DNA of 64,000 nucleotides from assembly GCF_003025005.1 (NCBI RefSeq), contig NZ_PVSS01000014.1, forward strand, positions 1 to 64,000. Reading direction: 5' to 3'. Both the position numbers and the translations under genes were made by a program. This stretch comes from Brumimicrobium mesophilum. GTDB taxonomy: Bacteria > Bacteroidota > Bacteroidia > Flavobacteriales_D > Crocinitomicaceae. Position 1 is the stretch's first letter. Every line of letters starts with the position of its first letter. This document shows positions 36,272-43,966 of this stretch, one piece after another. The notes below the pieces were generated by a model. The model did not search any database. It was not told where the DNA came from and saw only the letters and a list, made by a program, of their open reading frames with translations.

Positions 36272-36526
36272 ATGATTACAAAGAAAGAATTTACTACAAT
36301 GTCGTTACAAGAACGCTATGAAATACTCAAAAAACATGGTGAATATGCTGGTGTTCGACAATTAGGAGATCATCGGGTACACTTGTATGCCGTTTCTAGT
36401 TTCTTTGTTGAAATGTGGATTCTATTTTGCATTAATGAAATTCGATGGATAGAAATTCAAGAAAATCAATCGATATTAAACGAATACACGGATAGAATTG
36501 ATTTGAAGAAAAATCTTGGAATTTAG
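36272..36526 (+). CDS. Small hypothetical protein (84 residues)
   Basis: A soluble 84-residue protein beginning MITKKEFTTMSLQERYEIL. A TTG four codons upstream is also in frame; the ATG is preferred. The predicted fold alternates a helix (SLQERYEILKKHG) with strands (HRVHLYAVSSFFVEMWILF, EIRWIEIQENQ). I have the impression of similar short proteins in other flavobacteria with a VxLxxR-xxxYxxxLYxLxxFYVEI pattern, but the function is unknown. It lies alone between two reverse-strand genes. Confidence 0.6.
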   Translation: MITKKEFTTMSLQERYEILKKHGEYAGVRQLGDHRVHLYAVSSFFVEMWILFCINEIRWIEIQENQSILNEYTDRIDLKKNLGI

Positions 36527-36629
36527 ATAATTACGAACGGCTTTAGCCCTCAACGAAGTTAACTACTACTGCTAAAATAATTAATGGTACTGTACAGTCC
36601 ACTTGTAAATCGCCCTAATTAATCCGAAA

Positions 36630-37439
36630 TTATTTTACCATTTTCTTTCGCACTACTCCTTCAGAAGTTTCTACTGAGATGAAATAAATTCCAGAATAAA
36701 GATTTGAAACAATTACTGAATGTTTTGTTTTTGAATCTACAACTTCCTCATTTAATACTAATTGACCAAAAGAATTGAAAATTTCAACTTTCTGAATGAT
36801 TGCATTTCCAGTTGATAAATTGATAACGTCCATCATTGGATTTGGATAAACAGATAAATTGATTTCTTCCGTTTTAACTGATAATGGATCTTCCACTCTC
36901 ACATTAATACTATCTAAATACAATTTAAAACCATTGAATGTAGTATTCACGAAAGCAATATAAACATCTTCGCCTGCATAATCATCTAAAAGTTCAGTGT
37001 GACTTGTCCAGATTGGAGCTTCATTACTCACAACAGTGATAGTATCTGTAAAATCTGCAATCGTATTTCCAGTAACAGAAATCATCACTTTGTATGAATC
37101 TGGGAAAGAAGGATCATGTGATAAACCACTCCAAGAAAGATAATTCCCAAATGACGACAAAGTTATTTGTGGAGTGATTAACCAGCGGTCGGCTCTATCC
37201 ACAGGACTAAAATAGGAAGTACTTGAAACTGTTCCATTAGATGCGTCCATCGGATCCTCTTTTAGAATCCAAGCACTAGTATATTCTTGTACATCTTGCG
37301 CAACAGTGTTACCATCATTATCAATTATCGAAAAATTAGAAGGAAAAGTTGGTAAATCAAAATTTTCGTCCAAAATTGTTGTTTGTCCATATAAAGTTGA
37401 ACCTACTATAACCGCTAAAATTGTAAAAATACACTTCAT
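36630..37439 (-). CDS. T9SS cargo with choice-of-anchor-J-like domain
   Basis: A 269-residue secreted protein: signal peptide (MKCIFTILAVIVGSTLYGQ), a jelly-roll domain over about residues 22-185 (ENFDLPTFPSNFSIID ... WLITPQITLSSFGNYLSWSG) of the kind found in choice-of-anchor J/cleaved-adhesin proteins, and a type A sorting domain over the last 70 residues (SVYPNPMMDVINL ... YSGIYFISVET ... RKKMVK). It should leave the cell through the T9SS. Binding partner unknown. Confidence 0.85.
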   Translation of the reverse strand: MKCIFTILAVIVGSTLYGQTTILDENFDLPTFPSNFSIIDNDGNTVAQDVQEYTSAWILKEDPMDASNGTVSSTSYFSPVDRADRWLITPQITLSSFGNYLSWSGLSHDPSFPDSYKVMISVTGNTIADFTDTITVVSNEAPIWTSHTELLDDYAGEDVYIAFVNTTFNGFKLYLDSINVRVEDPLSVKTEEINLSVYPNPMMDVINLSTGNAIIQKVEIFNSFGQLVLNEEVVDSKTKHSVIVSNLYSGIYFISVETSEGVVRKKMVK

Positions 37440-37566
37440 CTAATGAATTCATTTTATTTAAGCAACTTGCTTAAAATTTGATGTACAAATGTAACAAATT
37501 CAATAGACAAAGTTTGTATTCAGATTGAGATATCGTTAAAGTATGTGTTTTTTCTATAGGCAATTA

Positions 37567-37752
37567 TTAAGAAAGTGAGATTATTAAAAATAGGGCAACA
37601 GCAGACATGCCCGCTGTGCCCCAAAATCCAATTGATTTCCAATAAACAACAGGTTCCTTGTGTACATTTTTAAGAATAGCATCAAAGTCCTGGTTTTTTC
37701 GGATTTCCTCGGAGGGAATTTTCCATCGATTATAAACTAATTTTCGTTTCAT
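37567..37752 (-). CDS. 61-residue membrane protein coupled to an ECF sigma gene
   Basis: A tiny protein with a 40-residue basic/polar N-terminal part (MKRKLVYNRWKIPSEEIRKN...) and one C-terminal membrane helix (about 42-60, GFWGTAGMSAVALFLIISL). The start overlaps the sigma-factor stop as ATGA, so the two are translationally coupled. Position and topology (N-in, one helix) are those of an anti-sigma factor, yet no recognised anti-sigma fold fits in 40 residues. A role as a minimal sigma tether is inference. Confidence 0.6.
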   Translation of the reverse strand: MKRKLVYNRWKIPSEEIRKNQDFDAILKNVHKEPVVYWKSIGFWGTAGMSAVALFLIISLS

Positions 37753-38330
37753 AAGCGTATATTTTTATTAAATGATTTCTTGAGCTTTTCAAGAGCTCTG
37801 AATGTTTTAACTTTTGCATTATTTTCTTTCACATCAATAATTTCTCCAATTTCTCTATATGGTCTGTCTTCAAAATAACGCAACTCAATCAATTGTAATT
37901 CTGACTCATTCAAACCTTTTAAGGCATTAAACAAACGTTTTTTATTAATTGAATTGGTTTCTTCTTCAAAAACCTCCATAAATGTAGCCACTTGAATATC
38001 ATCAATATTAATTGCACGTTTCGCTTTTTTATCTCTAAAAGATTGATTTAATTCACTTTTAGCAATGCGATACAACCATGAAGCCAAGGGTACTCCACGA
38101 AATTCAAACTTTTTTAAGTTATGAATTGCTTTTAAAAATACCTGGGATGTTACATCATAAGCCGATTGCTTATCGTCCATTCGTTGATAAACATAACGGA
38201 AAATTTGTTCGTGATATTTCTCATACAAAGGAGCGAAATTTTTCGGATTTTCTTTTGCTTTTGTTATCCACTCTTGCTCTTGACTAAGCATTTGAGTTGA
38301 GTGGTGATAAATGGGGTTTACACTTCTCAT
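37749..38330 (-). CDS. ECF RNA polymerase sigma factor
   Basis: A 193-residue sigma factor. Region 2 is FAPLYEKYHEQIFRYVYQRMDDKQSAYDVTSQVFLKAIHNL...ASWLYRIAKSELNQSFRDK; region 4 is ALKGLNESELQLIELRYFEDRPYREIGEIIDVKENNAKVKTFRALEKL. The frame is open further upstream, but the ATG at 38330 (MRSVNPIYHH) fits better; MLSQEQEW at 38291 is a second option. It is followed by the 61-residue membrane protein gene with an ATGA overlap. Confidence 0.9.
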   Translation of the reverse strand: MRSVNPIYHHSTQMLSQEQEWITKAKENPKNFAPLYEKYHEQIFRYVYQRMDDKQSAYDVTSQVFLKAIHNLKKFEFRGVPLASWLYRIAKSELNQSFRDKKAKRAINIDDIQVATFMEVFEEETNSINKKRLFNALKGLNESELQLIELRYFEDRPYREIGEIIDVKENNAKVKTFRALEKLKKSFNKNIRL

Positions 38331-38493
38331 GGTTTCAAATTTGGGTTTATATGGGTTTATTAAAGTTGCTTGCAGACAACTTTGAACACTTATAGAATGA
38401 AATTTTAAATTCCAAAGTAAAGTGCTTTTCACATATATTAACGCCTGATTAAATAATTTATTGTGGTTTGGAATTACAGAAAATATATTTCAA

Positions 38494-38532
38494 CAAAAAA
38501 AGTGGACCCTACACTTGAGTAGAATCCACTTT
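38494..38532 (-). terminator. Terminator of the DUF4249 gene
   Basis: On the reverse strand AAAGTGGA and TCCACTTT pair, with an inner CTAC/GTAG stem, followed by a run of T's; it lies 62 bp after the DUF4249 stop. Confidence 0.8.
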
Positions 38533-38593
38533 AAATTATGTTTAAACTAAAAAAAAGGATTACAATAAAAGCTTCCCTCTTCTAATTCCAGTA

Positions 38594-39679
38594 CTAATTA
38601 CAATAATAAGTCGTATTTATATCATTAGGAATTGGACTACAAAAATTCAATGCATTTGTATATTGTCCATTACATAATTCTTTTGTAGAATTTTGGTTAA
38701 GCGCTCTCCAATTCCCATTAAAAGAAGGTTTATACTGAGTTGCTGTTACACGTGAAGAAAATATTCCTAATGCTCCATCAACATTTGAATATGTTGGTTT
38801 ATTTTGAGCTAATGAAGAACTAGGTTCGTTTGTTAACATGTAAGTATACAAATCTCTTGAACCTGCAGTTATCACGATTTTCATTCCTTCAACTTGTCGT
38901 TTAGTCACATTCGGGTCAACAGCAATTTTACTTTGTAACAACTGGTAAAAACGTTCTCCACTTGGTAAAAAAGTTGCAGAACCATTTGTAGAACTGTTAT
39001 TTACTGATTCTCCTAGTTCCATAAGTACAGTTTTAACTTCACTATTGCTCCCAACAAACTCTCTATAATCAAACTCTAACCTTCCTTTAAAAATTGACGC
39101 TTCAGGAGATGTTGAATACTTAATCTGCGTAGTTCTATAACCATTCAAAGGAACGTTATTTTCAGCAAAACCAAAGGAGATATTAATATTTGGATATTCT
39201 ATACCAACGCCTTTAACCAACTCTGTTTGTCCTTCAACAATATGGTTTCCATTGTCAATGTCAATATTCAATCGATAAAATGCATCTTCATCTAAATAAA
39301 CAGTTTGTCCATTAACCACATTTTCATCACCTCTAAAAAAGTACAATTTTTGCTCAGGACCATAAAAAGCTCCTTCATCTTTATTATTAATAACTGTATC
39401 CTCTAAAGTCCAAGTTTTTTGAACACTTCCGTTCTTGATTTCTTCAACCGTGGCTACAACATTATCGAAATAGGACAATTCAGCATCTTTTGCAAACTCA
39501 TTTGCGTTTCCTTCCTTCAAAAAAGTTCGATTTAGTTTTAAAAATTGGAATTCTTGACCTTGGTCAAGCAAGAAATGTACGATTGGAGTTTCCTCGTATT
39601 CACCGTTAACACTAAACTTTGTTTCACAACTCGCTAAGAAAGTAAGACTTAAACCAAAAAAGAATATTTTTTTAAACAT
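38594..39679 (-). CDS. DUF4249-family lipoprotein
   Basis: A 361-residue lipoprotein with lipobox LASC (Cys18, MFKKIFFFGLSLTFLASC). The beta-rich body (YEETPIVHFLLDQGQEFQFLKLNRTFL, later YTYMLTNEPSSSLAQNKPTYSNVDGALGIFSSR) matches the DUF4249 pattern. Such proteins often accompany TonB-dependent receptors or T9SS genes; no receptor gene is next to this one. Function unknown. It is monocistronic with a strong terminator. Confidence 0.8.
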   Translation of the reverse strand: MFKKIFFFGLSLTFLASCETKFSVNGEYEETPIVHFLLDQGQEFQFLKLNRTFLKEGNANEFAKDAELSYFDNVVATVEEIKNGSVQKTWTLEDTVINNKDEGAFYGPEQKLYFFRGDENVVNGQTVYLDEDAFYRLNIDIDNGNHIVEGQTELVKGVGIEYPNINISFGFAENNVPLNGYRTTQIKYSTSPEASIFKGRLEFDYREFVGSNSEVKTVLMELGESVNNSSTNGSATFLPSGERFYQLLQSKIAVDPNVTKRQVEGMKIVITAGSRDLYTYMLTNEPSSSLAQNKPTYSNVDGALGIFSSRVTATQYKPSFNGNWRALNQNSTKELCNGQYTNALNFCSPIPNDINTTYYCN

Positions 39680-39774
39680 ATATATAGCTTTGAAAAAGAT
39701 AAAATTAAGAAAAAAATACGGCTAAAGAGTTACCAATCACTCATTAATCCACACTAATCAAATAGTAAATATGA

Positions 39775-40839
39775 TTATTTCACGCGATTCATCCCCATAG
39801 CTTTCAACATCCATGTAGGCAGTGCTTTTTTGGGGTTTCTATTTTTTAGATTAATATACCAACCCAACTTTTTCATTACTGGAACTTTATGCGTCTCAAC
39901 AAATTCTATCCATGAACCATCTGGATCTTCAATATATGAGAATCTTCCACCTGCTTCACCCATATCGAAAGTTGAACCACTATCAACAGTGAAAGGAAAA
40001 CCTGCAGCTTCGCATTCTTTTTGAAGTTCATCCATATTTCTCACATCAAAACACAAGTGAATGAATCCCCAATCTCCCCAGAAACGGTCTTTAAATATCT
40101 TCTTAGCGTCTGTTCTTTCAATTGCTTGAACTAATTCAATTTTCGTTGGGCCTAATAATGGAGCAAAAGGTCCTTCACGTTTTTCTGGATGCGATAATAA
40201 AACACGACGTACTTTCTTATCTCCATGAGGTAAATCAGAAAAGCAATCAAAAACATCAGTTTCATCGTATTCCACAGTTGAATATCCAAGAATATCAGCA
40301 TAGAGTTTTTTAGCAGCAGCAATATCACTAACACCAATCATAACTCCAGCAGCTCCTCCTGTTTTTCCTTCAAATTTTGTTTTTTGGAAAACAGTATGTT
40401 CTTGAACTACATTGAAAATGTTTCCATTTGGATCTTCTACAAAGAAATGAGGTTCGCCATGAGGAGTCTTTTTTAAATCCCCTAATACTTTCGCACCTTT
40501 AGATTTCATAAATTCGTAAGACGCCTTGACATCTCTTGACTTAATACGACAAATATATAATCCTAAATCACCTAATTGAATTTCGAATTTCGCTTTTTCG
40601 GTATCTCGGCTTGTATATTGCCAAATTTCGAATCCACCACCTCCTTCCATGGAAAGCGCTAAAGTTGCAGTTCTAGCTTGAACCTTGTCACCCGTATATC
40701 TTGTCATTAAAGGAGCTTCAGCAGCTTCTTCAAAAATCCGAACATCTACTCCAAAGAATTTACGGTACCATTTCCATATTTCTTGAACATCTGGAACACC
40801 AATTCCAATTTGTTGAATTCCACAGATAATTTTCTCCAT
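39775..40839 (-). CDS. VOC-family protein with two glyoxalase-like modules
   Basis: A 354-residue cytoplasmic protein built from two vicinal-oxygen-chelate halves: residues about 1-150 (IQQIGIGVPDVQEIWKWYRKFFG ... HFFVEDPNGNIFNVVQEH) and about 160-310 (GVMIGVSDIAAAKKLYADILGY ... FSYIEDPDGSWIEFVETH). The end-of-module Glu and the His residues could bind a metal, as in extradiol dioxygenases or 4-hydroxyphenylpyruvate dioxygenase. The substrate is not evident and no pathway genes flank it. Confidence 0.83.
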   Translation of the reverse strand: MEKIICGIQQIGIGVPDVQEIWKWYRKFFGVDVRIFEEAAEAPLMTRYTGDKVQARTATLALSMEGGGGFEIWQYTSRDTEKAKFEIQLGDLGLYICRIKSRDVKASYEFMKSKGAKVLGDLKKTPHGEPHFFVEDPNGNIFNVVQEHTVFQKTKFEGKTGGAAGVMIGVSDIAAAKKLYADILGYSTVEYDETDVFDCFSDLPHGDKKVRRVLLSHPEKREGPFAPLLGPTKIELVQAIERTDAKKIFKDRFWGDWGFIHLCFDVRNMDELQKECEAAGFPFTVDSGSTFDMGEAGGRFSYIEDPDGSWIEFVETHKVPVMKKLGWYINLKNRNPKKALPTWMLKAMGMNRVK

Positions 40840-40861
40840 TTTTTTGCATTATTTTGACTTC

Positions 40862-40870
40862 GCAAATTTA
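40862..40870 (-). promoter_or_regulatory. Bacteroidota -7 element (TAaaTTTGC)
   Basis: Reverse-strand TAAATTTGC matches the -7 consensus exactly, 22 bp before the VOC-protein start. Confidence 0.45.
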
Positions 40871-41003
40871 AGATTCTTTTCCATATAGAAAAACACCCTC
40901 CAATAGCAAACGGAATACGAAATAACAATTCCAATTATACCATACCCCATTTGGTCGACAATTAACCATTGATAATTCACAATTAAAAAACTATTTTTAC
41001 AAA

Positions 41004-41927
41004 ATGTTCAGTGCTTTCGCATATTACGTATTCATTTATCCTTTGTCTTTACTGCCATTGCGGGTGATGTATTTATTTACTGATTTCTTTTATTTGTTAT
41101 TGATTTCTGTAATTCCTTATCGCAGGAGTGTAGTGCGTGGGAATATTGAGAGATCTTTTCCAGAGAAATCAACTAAAGAAAAAAGGAAAATTGAGCGTCA
41201 ATTCTATCGTCACCTAACAGATTTATTGGCTGAGGGGGCGAAAAATTTAAGTATTTCCGAAAAACAATTATTGAAACGTTTTAAGGTTGAGAATCCTGAA
41301 ATAATGGAAGAACTATATGCGAAAAACAAGGATGTTTTATTGGTTTCTGGACATTACAATAACTGGGAATGGCTAATAACAGGGCAAAATTTGTTATTTA
41401 AACATCAAGCAGTGGGAATAGGAATGCCATTGAGCAATGGATTTTGGGATAAAAAATTAAATGCCCGAAGATCAAGATTTGGGATGAAGGTTATTCATGC
41501 GAAAATTGTTCATGAATTTTTAAAATCAAATTCCGCTACGATTTCAACACTCATTTTAGCTGATCAATCGCCAGGAAATTCCAAAAAATGTTATTGGATG
41601 GAATTCTTGAACCAAACATCGGGAATCATTTTTGGACCTGAAATGCTCGCAAATCAATATGATCAAGCTGTCGTATACTTTAGTTTGCATAAAGTAAAAC
41701 GCGGTCATTATTCAATGCAATTAAAGGAAATCACCTCTACTCCAAGGGAGTTAGAATATGGCGAAATTACAGAACGATTTGCTCATTTGTTGGAGGAAAC
41801 AATTAATGAAGCTCCTCAATATTGGATTTGGTCTCACAAACGATGGAAAAGAGATATTCCAGCTGATCTAAAAGAACTTAGAGCTCAACAAATTCAGAAA
41901 TTTAATGATAGATTCCGTTCTAATTAA
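41004..41927 (+). CDS. Lysophospholipid/lipid A acyltransferase (LpxL/HtrB family)
   Basis: An inner-membrane acyltransferase of 307 residues. It has an N-terminal hydrophobic region (about 1-40), the catalytic HX4E motif as H117 to E122 (SGHYNNWEW), and the downstream motifs ISTLILADQSPG and IFGPEMLANQYDQAVV. The family adds secondary acyl chains to lipid A or to aminolipids; in this phylum some members make ornithine or flavolipid-type lipids, so the acceptor is left open. The small membrane-protein gene follows after 2 bp. Confidence 0.87.
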   Translation: MFSAFAYYVFIYPLSLLPLRVMYLFTDFFYLLLISVIPYRRSVVRGNIERSFPEKSTKEKRKIERQFYRHLTDLLAEGAKNLSISEKQLLKRFKVENPEIMEELYAKNKDVLLVSGHYNNWEWLITGQNLLFKHQAVGIGMPLSNGFWDKKLNARRSRFGMKVIHAKIVHEFLKSNSATISTLILADQSPGNSKKCYWMEFLNQTSGIIFGPEMLANQYDQAVVYFSLHKVKRGHYSMQLKEITSTPRELEYGEITERFAHLLEETINEAPQYWIWSHKRWKRDIPADLKELRAQQIQKFNDRFRSN

Positions 41928-41929
41928 AT

Positions 41930-42277
41930 ATGGAAACAATTTCTATAATCTTAGGCACAATCATCCTCTCATTAGCAATTGGAATTACAGGATTTTCTTT
42001 ACTAAAGAGAGGTCACAAAAAACAAAAAGATGCTTATCCAAAGCTATGGGATAAATTTCAAAAATTGAAAAACGAAAATTCCAATGTTCAATCAAAAGAA
42101 ATTATTGAAATAGCTAACCAATTAATTTACAATAATGCTATCCCTACAAAACATTTAGAAATCATTCTAGAATTTGCTAAGGAAATGGAAATTAGATATC
42201 CTGAATTTAAAGCTTTAAAATTAAATGCTTATGATAAGTGGGTTCATCGTTCCCAGGGACGAGGAGGTAATTTTTAA
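41930..42277 (+). CDS. Small single-pass membrane protein (115 residues)
   Basis: A 115-residue protein with one N-terminal membrane helix (about 4-25) and a helical, Lys/Glu-rich cytoplasmic part; the end SQGRGGNF is glycine-rich. Two bases separate it from the acyltransferase stop, so co-expression is likely. I do not recognise a family; an accessory role with the acyltransferase is only a guess. Confidence 0.7.
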   Translation: METISIILGTIILSLAIGITGFSLLKRGHKKQKDAYPKLWDKFQKLKNENSNVQSKEIIEIANQLIYNNAIPTKHLEIILEFAKEMEIRYPEFKALKLNAYDKWVHRSQGRGGNF

Positions 42278-42280
42278 TAC

Positions 42281-42318
42281 AAAAAGGAGCGAAAACACAT
42301 TCGTTCTCACTCCTTTTT
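42281..42318. terminator. Bidirectional terminator
   Basis: AAAAAGGAG (42281-42289) pairs with CTCCTTTTT (42310-42318), with an inner CGAA/TTCG stem. It separates the forward acyltransferase pair from the convergent lipoprotein gene. Confidence 0.88.
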
Positions 42319-42357
42319 ACAAATTATCTCAATATAACTGAGAACTTCAAAAAGAAT

Positions 42358-42819
42358 CTATTTTTTATCAACTCTAATCCCCTTATCATTAAATACCATT
42401 GTTGACATTGCACCATCCTTTTTAACATTTACTTCATAAGTTTTGGTTCCATCAGCATGTTCTAAAACAAAAGCTCTCTCAAAAGTATAAGATAAGTATT
42501 TTTCACCTTTAAGAGTTTCTGAAATTGATGGAGGCAATAACGCCAATTTCACTTCTTCTCGTTCCACTATCTCACTGGTTTCAGTTGAATTTAGACCATC
42601 CTGATTCATAGAATCTGAATACATTAAATCTTGTTCTTCCTCCATTTCATAATAATCAGAGTTTGATGAATTCATATCCTCATCATTATCATCATTCAGA
42701 ATCATTGTATCTACTGACATATCGGACCTTGACATATCATCTTCTGAACCAGATTCACAAGACGAACTGATCAATGCTCCAGCTAAAACTCCCGTTAATG
42801 CAATTTTCGTTAATTTCAT
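42358..42819 (-). CDS. Highly acidic lipoprotein
   Basis: A 153-residue lipoprotein; the lipobox is ISSSC (Cys21), followed directly by a run of Ser/Asp/Glu/Asn (about residues 22-90, SEDDMSRSDMS ... YYEMEEEQDLM), an acidic stretch of the type seen after surface-export signals. The C-terminal 60 residues form a small beta domain (YTFERAFVLEHADGTKTYEVNVKKDG) reminiscent of PepSY-like folds. The function is unknown; a Ca2+-binding or surface-exposed role would fit the charge but is not shown. Confidence 0.75.
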   Translation of the reverse strand: MKLTKIALTGVLAGALISSSCESGSEDDMSRSDMSVDTMILNDDNDEDMNSSNSDYYEMEEEQDLMYSDSMNQDGLNSTETSEIVEREEVKLALLPPSISETLKGEKYLSYTFERAFVLEHADGTKTYEVNVKKDGAMSTMVFNDKGIRVDKK

Positions 42820-43150
42820 ATCTTTTTATTTTAGTTAATACGATAATGAAAATACAAAAGACAATTCATTATTCCTAACTAGCTGATTAATATAGTTTTT
42901 ACTAAATTTAAGGTTTATCAGAATATTTCAAAAAAAACAATACAAACATAATCACGACAATAAAACCCATAACCACATAACAACCAGAAAGTTAACTGCA
43001 GCCATAGAATTTATTACTTTGGAAAACCTCACTTTTTCTTATTAATAAAACAAGAATATACTATTGAAAATATGACCAAAACTTTAACAATTGTTTTAAA
43101 ATTTAGTTAGATAGAAATACCTAATTAAGAGCAATTCGATGGCAATAAAA
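42820..43150. other. Non-coding stretch, 331 bp
   Basis: AT-rich, without a plausible gene on either strand. It must contain the promoter of the acidic lipoprotein gene and the end of the pabA transcript, but I see no clear -7 element, hairpin or repeat in it. Confidence 0.5.
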
Positions 43151-43735
43151 TTATTTCAAAGGAACATTTAAAAAATTATTAATTATGGCTTTGCCGTGTT
43201 CACTTAAAACTGATTCAGGATGAAATTGAACACCATAAAGATTGAATTTCTTGTGTCTTAAGGACATAATTCTCTTATTATCATCAATCGCTGTAATGAC
43301 CAAGTCATTTGGGAAGTGAGTAGTAGATATAATCCAACTGTGGTATCTTCCAACTTGAAATTTATTTGGCAAACCTAAATAAAGCTTCTCCTCATCATCA
43401 ATAACCGTTAATTGTGTAGACACCCCATGGTAAACATGTGATAAATTTTCTAATTTTCCACCGAAAACCTCTCCTATTGCTTGCATTCCTAAACAAACTC
43501 CAAGAATTTTCTTTGAACTAGCATATTTTTGAATCAGAGACTTTAATATACCCGCATTTTCAGGCAACCCTGGACCTGGTGACAAAACTATTGTATCGTA
43601 TTTCTCAACCTCGTCAAGTGAAATTTCGTTATTTCTATATACATCAGCATCATAATCACCACTGGATTCAATATAATGAACCAAGTTATAGGTAAACGAA
43701 TCATAATTGTCTAAAACAAGGATTTTTTTCTTCAC
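43151..43735 (-). CDS. pabA: Glutamine amidotransferase of anthranilate/aminodeoxychorismate synthase
   Basis: A class I glutamine amidotransferase that supplies ammonia to a chorismate-using partner for folate (PabA) or tryptophan (TrpG). The GTG start at 43735 places ILVLDNYDSFTYNLVHY at the N-terminus and gives 194 residues, the normal length; the open frame runs 39 codons further upstream but codes for nonsense there. Catalytic residues are Cys81 (GVCLGMQ), His172 and Glu174 (YGVQFHPES). No synthase gene lies next to it, so PabA versus TrpG remains open. Confidence 0.88.
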   Translation of the reverse strand: MKKKILVLDNYDSFTYNLVHYIESSGDYDADVYRNNEISLDEVEKYDTIVLSPGPGLPENAGILKSLIQKYASSKKILGVCLGMQAIGEVFGGKLENLSHVYHGVSTQLTVIDDEEKLYLGLPNKFQVGRYHSWIISTTHFPNDLVITAIDDNKRIMSLRHKKFNLYGVQFHPESVLSEHGKAIINNFLNVPLK

Positions 43736-43938
43736 TTGCCAAATATAAAAATTTAAAAAGATGAAATATTTGGAATTACATATTAGAAATCGAGAATTAA
43801 GTAAAATAAAATAGTTTAACAATAAGTGAATTACCTTACCTCCACCATTCAATAGGACTTACAGAAGAAATTATTTTAATCGTGCATATTTTTTGAAATT
43901 ATCAATTGACAATTATCCATTATCAATTATCAAATCCG

Positions 43939-43946
43939 TAACTTTG
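43939..43946 (+). promoter_or_regulatory. Bacteroidota -7 element for dnaE (TAacTTTG)
   Basis: TAACTTTG lies 20 bp before the dnaE ATG. The sequence just before it (43901-43935) is a run of near-copies of CAATTATC. Confidence 0.4.
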
Positions 43947-43966
43947 AAATGTAAAAATCCGCTCCC

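Noticed and set aside
43736-43852. N-terminal extension of the pabA/trpG frame
   Set aside because: The family begins with the LDNYDSFTYN segment; the extension codes for a random hydrophobic run, so the GTG at 43735 is used.
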